This document shows, one piece after another, positions 63,314 to 64,000 of a stretch of 64,000 bases of DNA. How positions within the stretch are numbered: the stretch's first letter is position 1; the number at the start of each line of letters is the position of its first letter. The position numbers were made by a program, and so were the translations under genes. Source of the stretch: Pseudomonas benzenivorans (lineage in GTDB: Bacteria > Pseudomonadota > Gammaproteobacteria > Pseudomonadales > Pseudomonadaceae). Under the pieces are notes generated by a model. That model did not search any database. It had not been told where the DNA came from and saw nothing but the letters and a program-made list of their open reading frames with translations. The stretch is from positions 1 to 64,000 of the forward strand of contig NZ_FNCT01000001.1 of the NCBI RefSeq assembly GCF_900100495.1, read 5' to 3'.

Positions 63314-64000
63314 GTGAGCCAACCCATACCGATCCCCGCCGCCGCCAGCAGCAGTGCGGTAGCGCATCAGCTGCGGCAGATCGTCGACAACAGCAGCGCG
63401 GTGATCTACGTCAAAGATCTGGACGGCCGGCTGCAACTGGTGAACCGCGCCTTCGAACAGCTGTTCCAGCGGCGCGCCGACGAGGTGCTCGGGCGCACCG
63501 ACCATGAACTGTTCCCGGCGCCGGTGGCCGATGTGCTGCGGGCCAACGACCAGCGGGTGGCCCTGCGCGGCGCGGCGATGGAGTTCGAGGAACATGTGCA
63601 GCTGGGCGAGGAGCCGCGCACCTACCTGTCGACCAAGTTCCCGCTGTTCGACAACGCCGGCCGGGTTATCGCCGTGTGCGGTATTTCCACAGACATCAGC
63701 GCCCGGAAAAATCTCGAAGAGGCCCTGCGTCACGTGGCCCTGGGCGTCTCCGCAGCCAGCAGCGACGAGGTGTTCGAGGCGATCGCCCGTTATATGACGC
63801 GTTCGCTGGAGGCCGATTTCGCCTTCGTCAGCCGCATCAATACCGATGGCCAGAGCCTGACCACCCTGGCCTTGTATTACGGCGGTCGGCTGCATAGCAA
63901 CGTCAGCTATGCACTGCCGGGCACGCCGTGCCAGGAGGTCTTCGGCAAAGCCTTCTATTTCATCCCCAGCGGCTTGTGTCAACGCTACCCGAGCGACGAG
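63314..64000 (+). CDS. PAS-GAF sensor protein, 5' part (runs off window)
   Basis: Open from GTG 63314 to the window end: 229 residues, no stop. MSQPIPIPAAASSSAV is a short lead. A PAS domain at about 16-140 (IVDNSSAVIYVKDLDGRLQL, FPAPVADVLRAND, VIAVCGISTDISARK) is followed by a GAF-like domain (FEAIARYMTRSLEADFAFV, ALPGTPCQEVFG). Kinase or cyclase output must lie beyond the edge. GAGGA at 63302 precedes the GTG. Because a two-component regulator is directly upstream, a histidine kinase is likely. Confidence 0.88.
   Translation, partial: MSQPIPIPAAASSSAVAHQLRQIVDNSSAVIYVKDLDGRLQLVNRAFEQLFQRRADEVLGRTDHELFPAPVADVLRANDQRVALRGAAMEFEEHVQLGEEPRTYLSTKFPLFDNAGRVIAVCGISTDISARKNLEEALRHVALGVSAASSDEVFEAIARYMTRSLEADFAFVSRINTDGQSLTTLALYYGGRLHSNVSYALPGTPCQEVFGKAFYFIPSGLCQRYPSDE

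Overview
The window looks like a chromosomal segment of a GC-rich Pseudomonas. From aer-acnA through gltA-sdhCDAB-sucAB-lpdG-sucCD-brnQ to htpG it keeps the gene content and largely the order known from P. aeruginosa PAO1 (aer PA1561, acnA PA1562, gltA PA1580 to sucD PA1589, braB PA1590, htpG PA1596). It also carries Pseudomonas-type REP palindromes. Most genes are GC-rich, whereas bases 1 to about 3500 are visibly AT-rich and foreign.

Region 1 (1-4112) is the distal part of an integron gene-cassette array. It has six attC sites, five of one Pseudomonas-like family or close to it, separating short single-ORF cassettes that all read rightward: a Cys-rich tail-anchored protein, a small helical protein, a membrane-anchored envelope protein, a DUF6196-like protein, a membrane metal-dependent hydrolase (DUF457/YdjM type) and a DUF4256 protein. 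No integrase is in view; it should lie off the left edge. Region 2 (4366-19750) is core chromosome: a cNMP-binding protein, Aer, aconitase A, RlmM, a lipoprotein hydrolase, TusA, a DUF3080 lipoprotein plus NorM pair, PdxB, two small conserved proteins, an NAD-kinase-like protein, a DCC thiol-disulfide protein and a DoxX-like protein. A 180-bp MITE-like element lies in front of tusA.

Region 3 (19783-31192) holds an MsbA-like exporter and then the most interesting block. This is two tandem TonB-dependent receptors (the first broken by a one-base frameshift at a G7 tract), a periplasmic YfiR/DUF4154 protein, a CHASE8-HAMP hybrid histidine kinase with two receiver domains, a single-domain receiver, a REC-HisKA-HATPase kinase, a second single-domain receiver and a convergent third one. 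The YfiR plus CHASE8 pairing resembles the YfiBNR system, but a phosphorelay kinase replaces the diguanylate cyclase and TonB receptors stand where YfiB would be. No HPt or output domain is encoded in the block.

Region 4 (31374-35469) has small housekeeping genes: EamA exporter, PpnP, an exonuclease, a 3-hydroxyisobutyrate-dehydrogenase-type enzyme, a YkgJ protein and a START-domain protein. Region 5 (35540-48541) is the TCA-cycle cluster, with gltA diverging from sdhCDAB-sucAB-lpdG-sucCD across a 363-bp spacer containing a good sigma-70 promoter for each side. Region 6 (48824-64000) has BrnQ, a chemoreceptor, DUF599 and MAPEG membrane proteins, a small lipoprotein, an overlapping pair of hotdog thioesterases, a membrane protein, htpG behind a near-consensus sigma-32 promoter, a dienelactone hydrolase, pirin, a secreted amidohydrolase, DUF3859 and OsmC proteins, and finally an OmpR-type regulator followed by a PAS-GAF sensor protein that runs off the window. 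No tRNA, rRNA, CRISPR or complete insertion sequence was seen.
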